Numbered from the stretch's first letter, positions 8,698-17,626 are shown. The stretch is DNA of 53,064 bases from JAYXXU01 sp049301135 (GCA_049301135.1 JBAQKP010000065.1:1-53064), one strand, 5' to 3'. Numbers and translations are program-made. The notes: a model not told the origin generated them from the sequence alone.

Positions 8698-9522
8698 TTA
8701 ACGTCCCAGATATTTTTCGATCACATCTTCATTGGCCTGTACCTCTGCCAGCGTGCCTTCGGCCAGCACTTGTCCTTGTGCCAGTACCGTGACTTTGCTG
8801 CTGATCGTGTCAATAAAACTCATATCATGCTCGACCACCACCAGCGTATGGCGCTTTTTCAGCTCCAGACACAATTCGGCTGTGCGTTCAGTTTCGGCGT
8901 CGGTCATCCCCGCCACTGGCTCATCCAGCAAGATCAGTTTTGGCTTTTGCATCAGCAGCATACCGATCTCAAGCCATTGTTTTTGACCATGTGACAGCAA
9001 GCCCGCTGGTTTACTGACAAACTCTTGTAGCCGAATCTGTGCCAATGATTCATCTAATGCTTGTTGTGCATCAGCGGACAGTTTGGCACTCAGACTGCGC
9101 CGCACGGTTTTGTCACGTGGCGCGGCCAGCAGCAGGTTTTCCATCACGGTAAAATTTTCAAACACGGTGGGCTTTTGAAACTTACGCCCGATACCCGCTT
9201 CGGCGATTTCCTCAGTACTCATTTTGGACAAATCCATGGTTTGCCCAAAAAACGCCGTGCCGGTGGTGGGGCGCGTTTTGCCGGTAATCACGTCCATCAT
9301 GGTGGTTTTGCCCGCACCGTTTGGCCCGATGATGCAGCGCAGCTCACCCTCGTCGATGTACAGTGACAGCTCGTTTAAGGCGCGAAAGGCATCAAACCAG
9401 ACACTGACATTTTCCAGATACAAGGCGACACCATGCGTCATATCGACGCCACTGGTTTTTAAATGCGAGGCTGCTCCAGTAATCCCGTCACGGCCACCAT
9501 CGTTCATCACTGACTGGCTCAT
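8698..9522 (-). CDS. urtD: Urea ABC transporter ATP-binding protein UrtD
   Basis: A 274-residue ABC ATPase of the LivG/UrtD type. An N-terminal extension of about 30 residues precedes the domain. Walker A is GPNGAGKTT; Walker B is KLILLDEPVAGM. The signature region reads LLSHGQKQWLEIGMLL, the LSHGxKQ form typical of UrtD. The ATG overlaps the urtC stop by four bases, so translation is coupled. Confidence 0.93.
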   Translation of the reverse strand: MSQSVMNDGGRDGITGAASHLKTSGVDMTHGVALYLENVSVWFDAFRALNELSLYIDEGELRCIIGPNGAGKTTMMDVITGKTRPTTGTAFFGQTMDLSKMSTEEIAEAGIGRKFQKPTVFENFTVMENLLLAAPRDKTVRRSLSAKLSADAQQALDESLAQIRLQEFVSKPAGLLSHGQKQWLEIGMLLMQKPKLILLDEPVAGMTDAETERTAELCLELKKRHTLVVVEHDMSFIDTISSKVTVLAQGQVLAEGTLAEVQANEDVIEKYLGR

Positions 9523-10607
9523 TTCACGTCTCCTTTGCCCAGACGCTTGAGGCTTAGTTTCTTAAACAACCCGACAATGCCGTCGGGTAAAAACAGCGTG
9601 ACCACGATAAACAACGTGCCGAGAATCAGTAGCCAAAACTCAGGAAACGCCACGGTAAAGAAGGTTTTTGCGCCATTCACTACACCCGCGCCGATCAGTG
9701 GACCAATCAACGTGCCACGGCCACCGGTTGCCACCCAGACTGCCATTTCAATCGAGTTGACCGTACCCATTTCGCTTGGATTAATAATCCCCACTTGTGG
9801 CACATACAGCGCACCGGCAATCGCGGCAATGGTCGCCGACAACGTCCACGCCGACAGCTTGTACCACAGCGTCCGGTAGCCAAGGTATTGCAGACGGTTT
9901 TCGCTGTCCCGAATCGCGCCCAGCACCCGACCGTATGGCATCGACAACAATTTACGCAGCCCAATGAAGCTCAACATCAAGATCAACGCAGTCAAAAAGC
10001 AAAGCGTTGCCCGCGTTGTCGCAGCAGTAATATCAAAGCCCAACACCGTGGTAAAACCAGTAAAGCCGTTGTTACCGCCGAAGCCGGTTTCGTTGCGAAA
10101 GAACAGCAACGCCGCCGCATAGGTCATCGCTTGGGTAATAATCGCAAAGTACACGCCCTTGATTTTGGAGCGAAATGCAAAGTACCCGAAGATAAACGCA
10201 ATCAAGGCCGGAACGGTCAATACCAAAATCATCGACCACCAAAAATGCTGTGTGCCTGTCCAAAACCACGGCACCTCAGTCCAGCTTAAAAACCGCATAA
10301 ACTCAGGCAAACCCTCTGGATTGGTCTGCCGCATCAAGTACATGCCAAACGCATAACCACCGAGCGCAAAATACAAGCCATGCCCAAGGCTCAAAATCCC
10401 CGCATAGCCCCAGACCAGATCCAAGGCCAAAGCAACCAAGGCAAAGCACATGATCTTGCCAATCAACGTCACCCAATAAGCCGACAGATGCAAGGCAGAC
10501 TCTGGCGGCAACAGGTGCAGCCACGGTAGACAGAGCAAAATTGCAAAACATACCCCAATCGCGATGGCACTTTGTGGTTTATCCGAAAATAGCTTGGTCA
10601 TTAACAT
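9519..10607 (-). CDS. urtC: Urea ABC transporter permease UrtC
   Basis: A 362-residue inner membrane permease of the branched-chain amino acid (LivM) type, with about nine to ten hydrophobic segments. The motif WGYAGILSLGHGLYFALGGYA near residues 66-86 is typical of UrtC. A second block GRVLGAIRDSENRLQYLGY near 225-245 is the cytoplasmic coupling region that contacts the ATPases. It is downstream of urtB by six bases and overlaps urtD by four. MLM offers two possible starts (10607 and 10601). Confidence 0.93.
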   Translation of the reverse strand: MLMTKLFSDKPQSAIAIGVCFAILLCLPWLHLLPPESALHLSAYWVTLIGKIMCFALVALALDLVWGYAGILSLGHGLYFALGGYAFGMYLMRQTNPEGLPEFMRFLSWTEVPWFWTGTQHFWWSMILVLTVPALIAFIFGYFAFRSKIKGVYFAIITQAMTYAAALLFFRNETGFGGNNGFTGFTTVLGFDITAATTRATLCFLTALILMLSFIGLRKLLSMPYGRVLGAIRDSENRLQYLGYRTLWYKLSAWTLSATIAAIAGALYVPQVGIINPSEMGTVNSIEMAVWVATGGRGTLIGPLIGAGVVNGAKTFFTVAFPEFWLLILGTLFIVVTLFLPDGIVGLFKKLSLKRLGKGDVK

Positions 10608-10613
10608 CAGGAC

Positions 10614-12293
10614 TTACTCCACAAAGCGGCCTTTGACCGCAAACAGCCCTTGTGGACGTTTTTGGATAAATAGAATAATCAGCACCAGCAAACAGATTTT
10701 TGCCAATACCGCACCCATCCCAACTTCAAGGAATGTACCACCGATGCCCAGACCGAGTGCCGCCAAGGTTGCGCCCATGATCTGACCGACCCCACCGACC
10801 ACCACCACAAGGAAGGTATCGATGATGTAGCTCTGCCCTAAGTCGGGGCCGACGTTACCGATCTGAGCCAACGCACAACCGGCGAGGCCAGCCAAGCCCG
10901 AACCCAAGCCAAACGCCAACATATCAATCCGCGCCGAGCGCACCCCGATTGCCCGTGCCATCTGGCGGTTTTGCGTTACTGCACGCACGAATAAGCCGAA
11001 GCGGGTCTTGGCAATCAGCCACATCAATAACAGCAAGATACTGATGGTGAACACAATAATCGCAATCCGGTTATACGGCAGCATCAGCGATGGGGTCAGC
11101 GAGATCCCGCCACTGAGCCATGAGGTATTGGTGACTTCGACGTTTTGTGCGCCGAAGACCATCCGCACCACCTGCATCAAAATCAGACTCACCCCAAAGG
11201 TCGCCAGTAGCGTTTCAAGCTGCCGTCCGTATAGTGGCCAAATCACAATTCGCTCAATGATCATGCCGACCATCGCGCTGACCAAAAACGCCGCCGGAAT
11301 CGCCGCCAACAGATACCAATCCACCGCGCCGACAAAATGCGTCTTAAAAAATCCTTGCATCACATAGGTGGTGTACGCGCCGATCATGATCAGCTCGCCG
11401 TGCGCCATATTGATCACGCCAAGCAGACCGTAAGTAATCGCCAGCCCCAGCGCTGCCAACAGCAGAATACTGGCCATGCTTAAACCCGCAAAAAAATGCC
11501 CCGACCACTCGCTGGTTTTGAGGCGCGTTTGCACGCTGCCCTCGGCGGCTCTGAGTGCAGCGATCAGCTCTGCTGACAAGTCTGGCTCTGCCAGTTTGCT
11601 TTGAATTAATGCCAATACTTCGGGATGGTTGCTGCCTGCCAACACATTCGCGGCTTCGATTTGTTTGGCTGGGTCAGTCGATTGAATATCTAAACGGGCT
11701 TGTAGTTGTTGTAGACGACTTAGTACGTCTGGGTCTTTTTCGGCTGTGAGCGCCGGTGCAAGTAATGTTGGGTCAATCTGACTCGGATTGGATTCTAAAA
11801 TCTCGACTGCTTCAATCCGTTGACTAGGATCGGCATCGGCGAGTTTAACTTTGGCGCGGCTAAAGTTTAGTGCTTGTTTTAGGGTGTTAATTAATGTGAC
11901 TTGGCGAAATCCTGTCGGCTGCTCGACCACCTCTAGGCTGGGGTAACGCAGCACTTGCTCATCTTTAAACAGATAGGTATTGCCGGCTGCATCACCGTAC
12001 AGCTCGTTGGCATCGATATACGCCACCAACTGGTCAAGCTGCTCGGCTGATGCAGGCCATTGGTTCAGCATGTCACGCCGCGCTGCAAAATCCCCGCGCA
12101 CAAACTGCTCGATCGCATCGCCTTGCATGTTGACAGAAGATGCGGTGGTCGGTGTTGTGGATGTCGCAGCAGCAGTCGTGGGGGGAGTGGCTAAACTTTC
12201 AGCTGTCGCTACGGTGGCATCCGATGCGTGAGCCATGCTCAGACACAGACCCATACTGAGCGTTGCCGCGCAGAATAAGGACGAGAGCTTCAT
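10614..12293 (-). CDS. urtB: Urea ABC transporter permease UrtB
   Basis: A protein of 559 residues. A signal peptide is followed by an extracytoplasmic helical region up to about residue 260, with HEAT-like segments such as DPSQRIEAVEIL and DPAKQIEAANVLAG. The C-terminal 290 residues are the LivH-type permease, with LAITYGLLGVINMAHGE and the coupling motif RAVTQNRQMARAIGV. The long N-terminal part is normal for UrtB. The ribosome binding site GAGGAG lies upstream of the ATG. It is separated from urtA by 105 bases that contain a strong hairpin (12360-12388), which probably lowers expression of the membrane parts relative to the binding protein. Confidence 0.93.
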   Translation of the reverse strand: MKLSSLFCAATLSMGLCLSMAHASDATVATAESLATPPTTAAATSTTPTTASSVNMQGDAIEQFVRGDFAARRDMLNQWPASAEQLDQLVAYIDANELYGDAAGNTYLFKDEQVLRYPSLEVVEQPTGFRQVTLINTLKQALNFSRAKVKLADADPSQRIEAVEILESNPSQIDPTLLAPALTAEKDPDVLSRLQQLQARLDIQSTDPAKQIEAANVLAGSNHPEVLALIQSKLAEPDLSAELIAALRAAEGSVQTRLKTSEWSGHFFAGLSMASILLLAALGLAITYGLLGVINMAHGELIMIGAYTTYVMQGFFKTHFVGAVDWYLLAAIPAAFLVSAMVGMIIERIVIWPLYGRQLETLLATFGVSLILMQVVRMVFGAQNVEVTNTSWLSGGISLTPSLMLPYNRIAIIVFTISILLLLMWLIAKTRFGLFVRAVTQNRQMARAIGVRSARIDMLAFGLGSGLAGLAGCALAQIGNVGPDLGQSYIIDTFLVVVVGGVGQIMGATLAALGLGIGGTFLEVGMGAVLAKICLLVLIILFIQKRPQGLFAVKGRFVE

Positions 12294-12359
12294 CAGATGC
12301 TCCTCAATATTATCGTCATCAAAAAAACAGGAAAAACAAAAACTGCCGCAAATTAAAAT

Positions 12360-12388
12360 CCTGTCTTGGTCATTGCAACCAAGACAGG
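12360..12388 (-). terminator. Hairpin between urtA and urtB (attenuator or mRNA stabiliser)
   Basis: A perfect 11-bp stem: CCTGTCTTGGT (12360-12370) and ACCAAGACAGG (12378-12388), with a seven-base loop. In the direction of urt transcription it is followed by ATTTTAATTTG, so it could be a partial terminator. Alternatively it may protect the 3' end of urtA mRNA. Such a structure after a binding protein gene is a common way to make more binding protein than permease. Confidence 0.7.
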
Positions 12389-12398
12389 CGTATTGATC

Positions 12399-13691
12399 TT
12401 ACTTCGGAACGTACGGGCTCCATGGCTCAGCACGAATGGTGGTCGGTGTGCTATAGACGATGTCAAACTGACCATCGGCACGAATTTCACCAATCATCAC
12501 CGGCTTATGCAGATGATGGTTGGTTTCGTCCATCTTCAGGGTAAAGCCTGACGGGGCATCGAAAGTCTGACCTGCCATCGCGGTACGCACGGCATCGACA
12601 TCGGTGGTTCCAGCTTTGGTGACGGCTTGCGCCCACATGTTGATGCCGACGTAAGTCGCTTCCATCGGGTCGTTGGTCACCGCTTTATCCGCATTTGGCA
12701 GTTTCTGAGCCACCGCCCAGTCTTTGTACTTCTGCACAAACTCGGTGTTTTTCGGGCTCTTCACCGACATGAAGTAGTTCCATGCCGCCAAGTGACCCAC
12801 CAGCGGTTTGGTATCAATCCCGCGCAACTCCTCTTCACCGACTGAGAACGCCACGACTGGAATGTCCGAGGCTTTGATGCCTTGGTTGCCCAGTTCGCGA
12901 TAGAACGGTACGTTAGAGTCGCCATTTATGGTTGAAATCACAGCGGTTTTCTTACCGACTGCAAATTTTTTCACGTTACCGACAATGGTCTGATAGTTGC
13001 TGTGACCAAACGGGGTGTACTCTTCCATGATGTCTTTTTCATCGACACCTTTGGAGATCAAGAACGCGCGTAGGATCTGGTTGGTGGTGCGCGGATAGAC
13101 ATAGTCTGTGCCAAGCAGCACGAAGCGCTCTGCTTTACCGCCTTCCTCACCCATCAAGTATTCAACGGCTGGAATCGCTTGCTGGTTGGGCGCAGCGCCG
13201 GTGTAAAAGATGTTTTTCGACTGCTCTTGGCCTTCGTACTGCACCGGATAAAACATCAGGCCGTTCAGTTCTTCAACCACTGGCAACACTGACTTACGCG
13301 ACACTGATGTCCACGCACCGAAAATGACTGCGACTTTGTCTTGGGTCAGCAACTGACGGGCGCGTTCAGCAAACAGCGGCCAGTCAGAGGCCGGATCGAC
13401 CACGACAGGCTCTAGCTGCTTACCTAACACACCACCATTGGCGTTGATTTCACTGATGGTCATCAGTGCGGTGTCTTTCAGCGAGGTTTCTGAAATCGCC
13501 ATCGTGCCCGACAGCGAATGCAGAATCCCGACTTTGATGGTTTCGCCAGTGGCCGCAGCCGTTTCAGTTTTGGCTTCGGCGGCAGGCGCGGCTTCTTCGG
13601 CTGGTTTTTTGCTACAGCCACTGATCGCCATGCTACCCGCAAGGGCAGCAGCAGCAATCGATAGATTTAAAAACTTACGGCGACTAATCAT
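12399..13691 (-). CDS. urtA: Urea ABC transporter substrate-binding protein UrtA
   Basis: A protein of 430 residues. The N-terminus has a twin-arginine motif SRRKFLN, a hydrophobic stretch and a lipobox-like AISGC, so it is probably exported by Tat and lipidated. The mature part begins after an Ala/Glu-rich linker with TIKVGILHSLSGTMAISE, as in UrtA/FmdD proteins. GTDYVYPRTTN, the INGDSNVPFYRE block and ATYVGINMWAQAV are also typical. The start is the ATG at 13691, with GGAG six bases upstream; the longer GTG frame at 13703 would run through that site. It lies 46 bases after the porin gene. Confidence 0.94.
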   Translation of the reverse strand: MISRRKFLNLSIAAAALAGSMAISGCSKKPAEEAAPAAEAKTETAAATGETIKVGILHSLSGTMAISETSLKDTALMTISEINANGGVLGKQLEPVVVDPASDWPLFAERARQLLTQDKVAVIFGAWTSVSRKSVLPVVEELNGLMFYPVQYEGQEQSKNIFYTGAAPNQQAIPAVEYLMGEEGGKAERFVLLGTDYVYPRTTNQILRAFLISKGVDEKDIMEEYTPFGHSNYQTIVGNVKKFAVGKKTAVISTINGDSNVPFYRELGNQGIKASDIPVVAFSVGEEELRGIDTKPLVGHLAAWNYFMSVKSPKNTEFVQKYKDWAVAQKLPNADKAVTNDPMEATYVGINMWAQAVTKAGTTDVDAVRTAMAGQTFDAPSGFTLKMDETNHHLHKPVMIGEIRADGQFDIVYSTPTTIRAEPWSPYVPK

Positions 13692-13737
13692 GCTGTACTC
13701 CACAAGACTCGATTTAATTGTTTATTTAAACAACGTA

Positions 13738-14496
13738 TTAGAACGTCATCGAGACTGAAGCCACCAGCTTGTTGTCTTGTTTGACGCCGTAACGATCATC
13801 ACCACCAAGGATCATGTCTAAGCCCATGGTCGCACCAGTCGCAGCCAGTGGTTTGGTCACACCCAGAATCAAGTGACGGAAACCAACATCTTCCGAATCA
13901 GCAGTTTCTGGCACAAAGTCACCGTCTTTGGTGTAGTAGTACGCACCGAGCTTAGCAGCACCAGTAAAGCCCATTGGCAACGGTTGGCTATAAGAAGCAA
14001 CAAAATATGTATCACCGGCATTACCGAAGGTGACATCGTTGAGCAAGGTTTGCGCAGTCACGCCAAACGAACCATAAGTCAGACCCAGCATGGTTTCGTA
14101 GCCGGTTGATTCCCAACCTGGGTAGTAATAATAGACCGTGCCGCCGACTTGATAAGCCATCTCACCGACTTTGCCTTTGTAACCCGCATAAAAATCACTT
14201 TCGAGAGATTTACGGCTGTCTGCACCACTCGCGTTAGGATTGAGGTTGGCATAGTTGTAGCTCAGGGTCGAAAACCAATAACCCGCATAGAAACCACTGG
14301 CATGACTATAGTCGATGCTACCTTGTACCGCCGGTGTATCAGATTCAGGCGCATTGGTGATGCCGCGCAGGTTGTAGCTCGACAGCAAACCAATGTAACC
14401 CGTCACCGTATGATCAGAGGGTGCGGCGTCTTCTGCATGGACTGCACCAGATGCGACCAGACTAGCAACCACGAGTGTTTTCAGCATTGTATTCAT
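13738..14496 (-). CDS. TorF-like outer membrane porin, first gene of the urea operon
   Basis: A protein of about 252 residues with a signal peptide (LVVASLVASGAVHA, cleavage before EDAAPS). The mature part alternates polar and aromatic residues as a beta-barrel does and ends in MTF. VTGYIGLLSSYNLRGIT at the start of the barrel and DFYAGYKGKVGEMAYQVG are typical of the TorF (TIGR02001) family. The start is the ATG at 14496, preceded by GGGGTGG. It is transcribed just before urtA and behind a sigma-54/NtrC control region, so a role as an outer membrane channel for urea or another nitrogen compound is a reasonable inference. The short palindrome TTGTTTATTTAAACAA (13718-13733) lies in the gap to urtA. 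Confidence 0.8.
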   Translation of the reverse strand: MNTMLKTLVVASLVASGAVHAEDAAPSDHTVTGYIGLLSSYNLRGITNAPESDTPAVQGSIDYSHASGFYAGYWFSTLSYNYANLNPNASGADSRKSLESDFYAGYKGKVGEMAYQVGGTVYYYYPGWESTGYETMLGLTYGSFGVTAQTLLNDVTFGNAGDTYFVASYSQPLPMGFTGAAKLGAYYYTKDGDFVPETADSEDVGFRHLILGVTKPLAATGATMGLDMILGGDDRYGVKQDNKLVASVSMTF

Positions 14497-14572
14497 CGAA
14501 TGTACCACCCCAAGACTGTCAAAAAGATATCCCGCTCAAATCATGCTGACCTGTAGCAAGTACGCTTAGACA

Positions 14573-14589
14573 ATCAAAAGCCGTGCCAA
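14573..14589 (-). promoter_or_regulatory. Sigma-54 promoter for porin-urt-ure
   Basis: On the minus strand the sequence is TTGGCACG, four bases, then TTGAT. The consensus is YTGGCACG-N4-TTGCW, so the -24 box is perfect and the -12 box has one mismatch. The predicted transcription start is near 14562, giving a leader of about 65 bases before the porin ATG. With the NtrC-type dyad 100 bases upstream this is a standard nitrogen-limitation promoter. Confidence 0.8.
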
Positions 14590-14687
14590 CTTTTATTTAT
14601 CAATAAAAAACAAATATTTAATAAAAATATCGACCCTAGACCTCTCGATTCTAAAAAAAATCATCTGACTACCCAGCCATGGCCACT

Positions 14688-14714
14688 CTTGGTGCACCAG
14701 TATAGTGCACCAAG
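14688..14714. promoter_or_regulatory. NtrC-type enhancer dyad
   Basis: TGCACCAGTATAGTGCA at 14693-14709 fits the NtrC pattern TGCACYANNNTRGTGCA exactly. The symmetry extends further: CTTGGTGCAC (14688-14697) and GTGCACCAAG (14705-14714) are perfect 10-base arms. It lies about 100 bases upstream of the -24 box at 14586, a normal enhancer distance. Confidence 0.8.
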
Positions 14715-14770
14715 ATCATCCGCTCAAAAATCGACGATCAGGCTTTGATTTGACAGTACCATCGCTCCGA

Positions 14771-15238
14771 TTATTCCCCAAGCAACTGGTAACACTGCGC
14801 CTGTAGGTGCAGGTGTTTTTGCCCCACGGCTGACTGCAAAAACTGCTCAAGCGTTTGTTTTAAGGTGGATAAATCAGCAACACGCTCAAACTGATCAATC
14901 CACGGTCGTACAGCAAAATCCTGCATACTCAGATCTAACATCAGATCCAAAATATCAAAACGTGCTGAGGCAAAGTCCACCACTCGCCGAGACGCTGGCA
15001 CCGACAACACCGTTTGCTTGCGTGCAATCAGGCCAAGCTGTGCCAGTCGATGAATCGAGTCAAGATCCACCTGTGGTAATCCTTTATCGATCAGTTGCTG
15101 CACGGATGCCTCACCATCCACAAAAATCAGTAACCGACGCAGATAAACGTCCAACTGCGTTTGCTTAAAATTTTGTGGCTCATGGATTAGCAACAAGCCA
15201 AACTCCGTTTTGAGCGGAATATCATCCATTGCAAACAT
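14771..15238 (-). CDS. Unknown protein downstream of a HAMP membrane protein
   Basis: A protein of 155 residues that I do not recognise. It looks soluble: a short beta-like N-terminus, a helical region (residues 25-80) with a pattern LDVYLRRLLIFVDGEASVQQLID resembling a winged-helix or PilZ-adjacent regulatory domain, and a helical C-terminus. The fold is only a guess. It begins two bases after the stop of the HAMP-domain protein gene, so the two are one operon. It may be the cytoplasmic partner of that receptor-like protein. Confidence 0.65.
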   Translation of the reverse strand: MFAMDDIPLKTEFGLLLIHEPQNFKQTQLDVYLRRLLIFVDGEASVQQLIDKGLPQVDLDSIHRLAQLGLIARKQTVLSVPASRRVVDFASARFDILDLMLDLSMQDFAVRPWIDQFERVADLSTLKQTLEQFLQSAVGQKHLHLQAQCYQLLGE

Positions 15239-15240
15239 GA

Positions 15241-16200
15241 TTAGGTATCCTCAGCACGCTTGATTTTAATCCGATTAATCGCGGTATCGAGTTTTTGGAT
15301 ATCGCCTAAAAATGCGTCACGGCCACTGTGTTCGGGTAATTGATCGGCTTGCTGCTTGAGATGGCTGGCGGCGGCATCAATCGCCAAATAAATATTGCGC
15401 AAACGGAGTTGCATCATCTCCAATGCCCCAATCAGCGAATGCGGTGACTGAGCATGTAGCGTTTGGGTGAGATCTCCAGTTGCAATCCGTGCTGTCGCGG
15501 CGACCGCATCTTCTGGATCAGCACCAAGCGCTTGTAATAACTTACGAATCAGTACAATCATGCCCAAGCTAAACAAGAACGCGCCGGTCAAGGTCAGCGC
15601 AAACAACAAGCCTTGCTGCCGATTGGCCTGATTACGCACACTGAGCGCCTGCTGATCGAAGCGCTGCTGCACTTGTTGTTGCATAAACTGCACCAAACCA
15701 TCCATGCCCGATGAGGTTGGCCGGTCAATGCCACGCACCGCTGCATCAATCTGCTGCATCATCTCTAGTGTCATCGGCTGTCCCAAGTACGGCTGAATCG
15801 CAGCACGATATTGCTGGCCGAGTTGCTGATGATCCGAGATGAGTTGGTTGACCTTGCCTGTGGCCTCAGTCATTTTGAGCTGGATTAACTGCTGCTTCAG
15901 CGCATTCAGTCCACGCTGCATCTCTGCCTCGCGCTCCTCAAAACCATTCCAATACTTGGTTTGTAGGGTGAGATCATAGCCACGTAGCATGGTGTTTTTC
16001 CACTCTTGCACTTGGCGCTGAAAACTCACCTGTGACTGCCGCGCAGCATCCATGGTTTCGGACAGTTGTAGCCCATCTTGATAGGCACGATTGGTGGTTT
16101 GGATGAGTTGATTGACTTGAAAACGACTACCGAGCAACACCAAAACAATAATGGCCAGACTGATCACGGTGAGTACGGTTAATTTGTTGCGAAAACGCAT
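15241..16200 (-). CDS. Receptor-like membrane protein (four-helix sensor, HAMP) without output domain
   Basis: A protein of 319 residues. A first membrane segment (about residues 10-27) is followed by a long extracytoplasmic helical part (30-200) rich in Gln, like the 4HB sensor domain of chemoreceptors. A second membrane segment (about 205-225) precedes a HAMP-like region (IRKLLQALGADPEDAVAATARIATGDLTQTLH). The GADPE..VA..A..IA.GDL pattern is typical of methyl-accepting chemotaxis proteins. After HAMP only about 60 residues remain; the long signalling hairpin or any kinase or GGDEF domain is absent. It may be a truncated receptor or may signal through the following 155-residue protein. Confidence 0.75.
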   Translation of the reverse strand: MRFRNKLTVLTVISLAIIVLVLLGSRFQVNQLIQTTNRAYQDGLQLSETMDAARQSQVSFQRQVQEWKNTMLRGYDLTLQTKYWNGFEEREAEMQRGLNALKQQLIQLKMTEATGKVNQLISDHQQLGQQYRAAIQPYLGQPMTLEMMQQIDAAVRGIDRPTSSGMDGLVQFMQQQVQQRFDQQALSVRNQANRQQGLLFALTLTGAFLFSLGMIVLIRKLLQALGADPEDAVAATARIATGDLTQTLHAQSPHSLIGALEMMQLRLRNIYLAIDAAASHLKQQADQLPEHSGRDAFLGDIQKLDTAINRIKIKRAEDT

Positions 16201-16509
16201 GGGAGTTCCTCTCCTATTTTTGACTACAGCTCAAGACCACCACGTCACGTCGAGCAGAAGACACTTATCCCTCTACGATGAAGATTCATCTTTAGGTTTA
16301 TGTGCGCCATCTGGCGTACGCTATTCTAGGCGGCATTCAACAACGACTGCGGATCATAGCCAGTGCGAACCAGATCATCATGGCAAAAATATGACAAAAA
16401 CAACGAATTAACAAAAAAATCTTGCGTTATGCCGCATAATTTTAAATTTTATCAATAAGATGAACTGAACAGTCTCTGTACACAGACTGTTCAGTAGCCG
16501 ACCATCGGT
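16201..16509. other. Intergenic region between ppa and the HAMP gene
   Basis: No credible gene is visible in these 309 bases. The right part holds the ppa terminator hairpin (16465-16494). The left part is the upstream region of the HAMP gene and contains a short hairpin GCGCCA-TC-TGGCG near 16308. The middle is A+T-rich. Confidence 0.6.
16465..16494 (-). terminator. Terminator-like hairpin after ppa
   Basis: CTGAACAGTCT (16465-16475) pairs perfectly with AGACTGTTCAG (16484-16494), an 11-bp stem with an eight-base loop. It lies 16 bases after the ppa stop codon. The following minus-strand bases are TTCATCTTATT, so the U tract is weak. Confidence 0.7.
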
Positions 16510-17034
16510 TTATTTGGCAGCGTCGATGGCTCTGAGAATCTCAGCGCGCGCCGCGTCTGCACCTTCCCAGCCGGTCAGTTTGACCCATTTGCCAGCTTCG
16601 AGTTCTTTATAACGGTTAAAGAAATGCTCAATCTGTTGAATCAGCAAGGCTGGCAGATCAGTATATTCTTGAACATCGCGATACAGCACTGATAGCTTGT
16701 CGTGTGGCACAGCAATCAGCTTGGTGTCGATCCCTGCATCGTCTTCCATGTTGAGCATACCAACCGGACGGCAGCGAATAACCGAACCAACCGCAACCGG
16801 ATACGGCGTGACCACCAATACATCGAGCGGGTCACCATCTTCTGACAGCGTATGCGGAATGTAGCCGTAGTTGGCTGGATAAAACATCGGGGTCGCCATA
16901 AAGCGATCGACAAACACTGCACCAGAATCTTTGTCTACTTCGTATTTGATTGGATCATGGTTGGCAGGAATTTCAATGATCACATAGATGTCATTTGGGA
17001 CGTCTTTACCAGCAGGAATCTCGTTATAGCTCAT
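16510..17034 (-). CDS. ppa: Inorganic pyrophosphatase
   Basis: A 174-residue protein, the normal size of the bacterial hexameric enzyme. It hydrolyses pyrophosphate to phosphate in the cytoplasm. The N-terminus MSYNEIPAGKDVPNDIYVIIEIP, KYEVDKDSGAVFVDRF, the active-site segment YPANYGYIPHTLSEDGDPLDVLV and the DDAGIDTKLIAVP block are all in place. The frame can be extended by 20 codons to 17094, but the family alignment supports the start at 17034. Confidence 0.96.
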   Translation of the reverse strand: MSYNEIPAGKDVPNDIYVIIEIPANHDPIKYEVDKDSGAVFVDRFMATPMFYPANYGYIPHTLSEDGDPLDVLVVTPYPVAVGSVIRCRPVGMLNMEDDAGIDTKLIAVPHDKLSVLYRDVQEYTDLPALLIQQIEHFFNRYKELEAGKWVKLTGWEGADAARAEILRAIDAAK

Positions 17035-17144
17035 CAGGCATACACTCACAGGGTGAAAAAAATCCGACCAATTATACGGTGCAATGCGCAGCACTGCCTA
17101 GCAAGATACGGCAGAATATCCCGCGCCATTGGTCGAATGCTGAC

Positions 17145-17543
17145 TTAGCTGATCCGTGCCGCTGCCACCAACAATAAGATTGGACAGGCCAAGCCGAGCA
17201 GCCAAATCACCGAACGAAACGCCGCCAGATTGGCCAAATAGGCAAACCCATAAATGATCCGCAACACCACATACGCCACGGCCAAATTATTAATCATCGC
17301 TTGCGGCACGATCATGTACTGCGCCATCAAGACCGCCGCCAAAAATACCGGCAATGTCTCAAAGCTATTCAATTGCGCAGCATTGGCACGCGCGGCCAGA
17401 CCTTCCGCTTTGGCCAGCATCTGCCGTGGATTTTGGTTGTCTTTTGGCTTAAAACCAGCAGTGATTTTGGCAATCAAGGTAAAACTAAACGGCAGCACAC
17501 TGGCGATGATCATACAATAGATCGCAACACTGACCTGACTCAT
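17145..17543 (-). CDS. MAPEG family membrane protein
   Basis: A 132-residue protein with four hydrophobic segments (about 5-27, 58-78, 82-100 and 110-130). The block DNQNPRQMLAKAEGLAARANAAQLNSFETLPVF is typical of MAPEG proteins: the R-A-x-x-A-x-x-N-x-x-E motif near residue 50-65 binds glutathione in characterised members. The bacterial role is usually unknown. It stands alone between ppa and cysK on the minus strand. Confidence 0.85.
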   Translation of the reverse strand: MSQVSVAIYCMIIASVLPFSFTLIAKITAGFKPKDNQNPRQMLAKAEGLAARANAAQLNSFETLPVFLAAVLMAQYMIVPQAMINNLAVAYVVLRIIYGFAYLANLAAFRSVIWLLGLACPILLLVAAARIS

Positions 17544-17626
17544 TCAATAGCCCCTAGAGTAGTAGCGGCTAGTTTTAGCATTTTTTACCGGATAAGCACA
17601 GCGAACGTGCTGGCAACAGCTTGCAT

